Part shown: positions 5,322-5,358 of the stretch, one piece after another
Numbering within the stretch: position 1 is the stretch's first letter
Layout of the letters: every line of letters starts with the position of its first letter
DNA from: Clostridiaceae bacterium
GTDB lineage: Bacteria; Bacillota; Clostridia; Monoglobales; Firm-18
Length of the DNA: 5,358 nt
Assembly: GCA_012511915.1 (NCBI GenBank)
Contig: JAAZFB010000201.1
Span: 1 to 5,358 of the forward strand
Direction of reading: 5' to 3'
The notes under the pieces: generated by a model
Told to the model about the DNA's origin: nothing
Databases searched by the model: none
What the model saw: the letters and a program-made list of their open reading frames with translations, nothing else
Translations under genes and position numbers: made by a program

Positions 5322-5358
5322 ATGATAATCAACGAATACAAAATGCCCTTTGTAAAAG
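5322..5358 (+). CDS. 5' end of an unidentified gene, cut by the window edge
   Basis: An ATG follows AAGGTG (5311-5316) with suitable spacing and lies downstream of a good promoter. The twelve visible codons read MIINEYKMPFVK with no stop. That is too short to assign a family. From its position it would be the first gene of the putative inserted element's next operon, controlled from the operator region before it. Confidence 0.55.
   Translation, partial: MIINEYKMPFVK

Overview
The window looks like chromosome of an AT-rich, endospore-forming member of the Bacillota, probably class Clostridia. The evidence is the dipicolinate synthase pair (dpsA and dpsB, a spore-specific pathway), a CarD-family RNA polymerase-binding protein, strong Shine-Dalgarno sites, consensus sigma-A promoters and a GTP-type PEP carboxykinase of the kind known from some cellulolytic and gut Clostridia. 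All genes that can be supported are on the + strand.

Layout. Positions 1-438 hold a degenerate repeat in minus orientation (about 130-190), a hairpin terminator (235-262), the pckG promoter (276-305) and a leader of roughly 125 nt. pckG (439-2235) is a complete central-carbon gene. The gap 2236-2670 is filled by two copies of one structured repeat, a strong terminator between them, and a perfect consensus promoter. That promoter drives a carD-like gene (2671-3174), which has its own terminator (3186-3211). Positions 3220-3331 carry a different repeat, a long hairpin with TAATACT-type ends. A candidate mother-cell promoter (3356-3384) then precedes dpsA (3426-4298), which abuts dpsB (4299 onward).

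The main result is at dpsB. It matches its family well for about 115 residues, then stops at 118 where the family runs to about 195-200. The following DNA contains no rest of dpsB in any frame. Instead there is an unrelated gene for a protein with two helix-turn-helix motifs (4712-5143), an operator-like promoter region (5143-5301), and the start of another gene at 5322. This is what the left end of a mobile element inserted in dpsB would look like. Sporulation genes made only in the mother cell (sigK, and spoVFB, which is dpsB, in a Bacillus) are known homes of elements that excise during sporulation and restore the gene. The 3' half of dpsB should therefore lie further right, outside the window. 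That part is inference.

A second result is the intergenic repeat family. Its two full copies differ in sequence but keep three hairpins. Paired substitutions, and an identical 21-nt loop in the third hairpin, suggest selection or mobilisation at the structural level.
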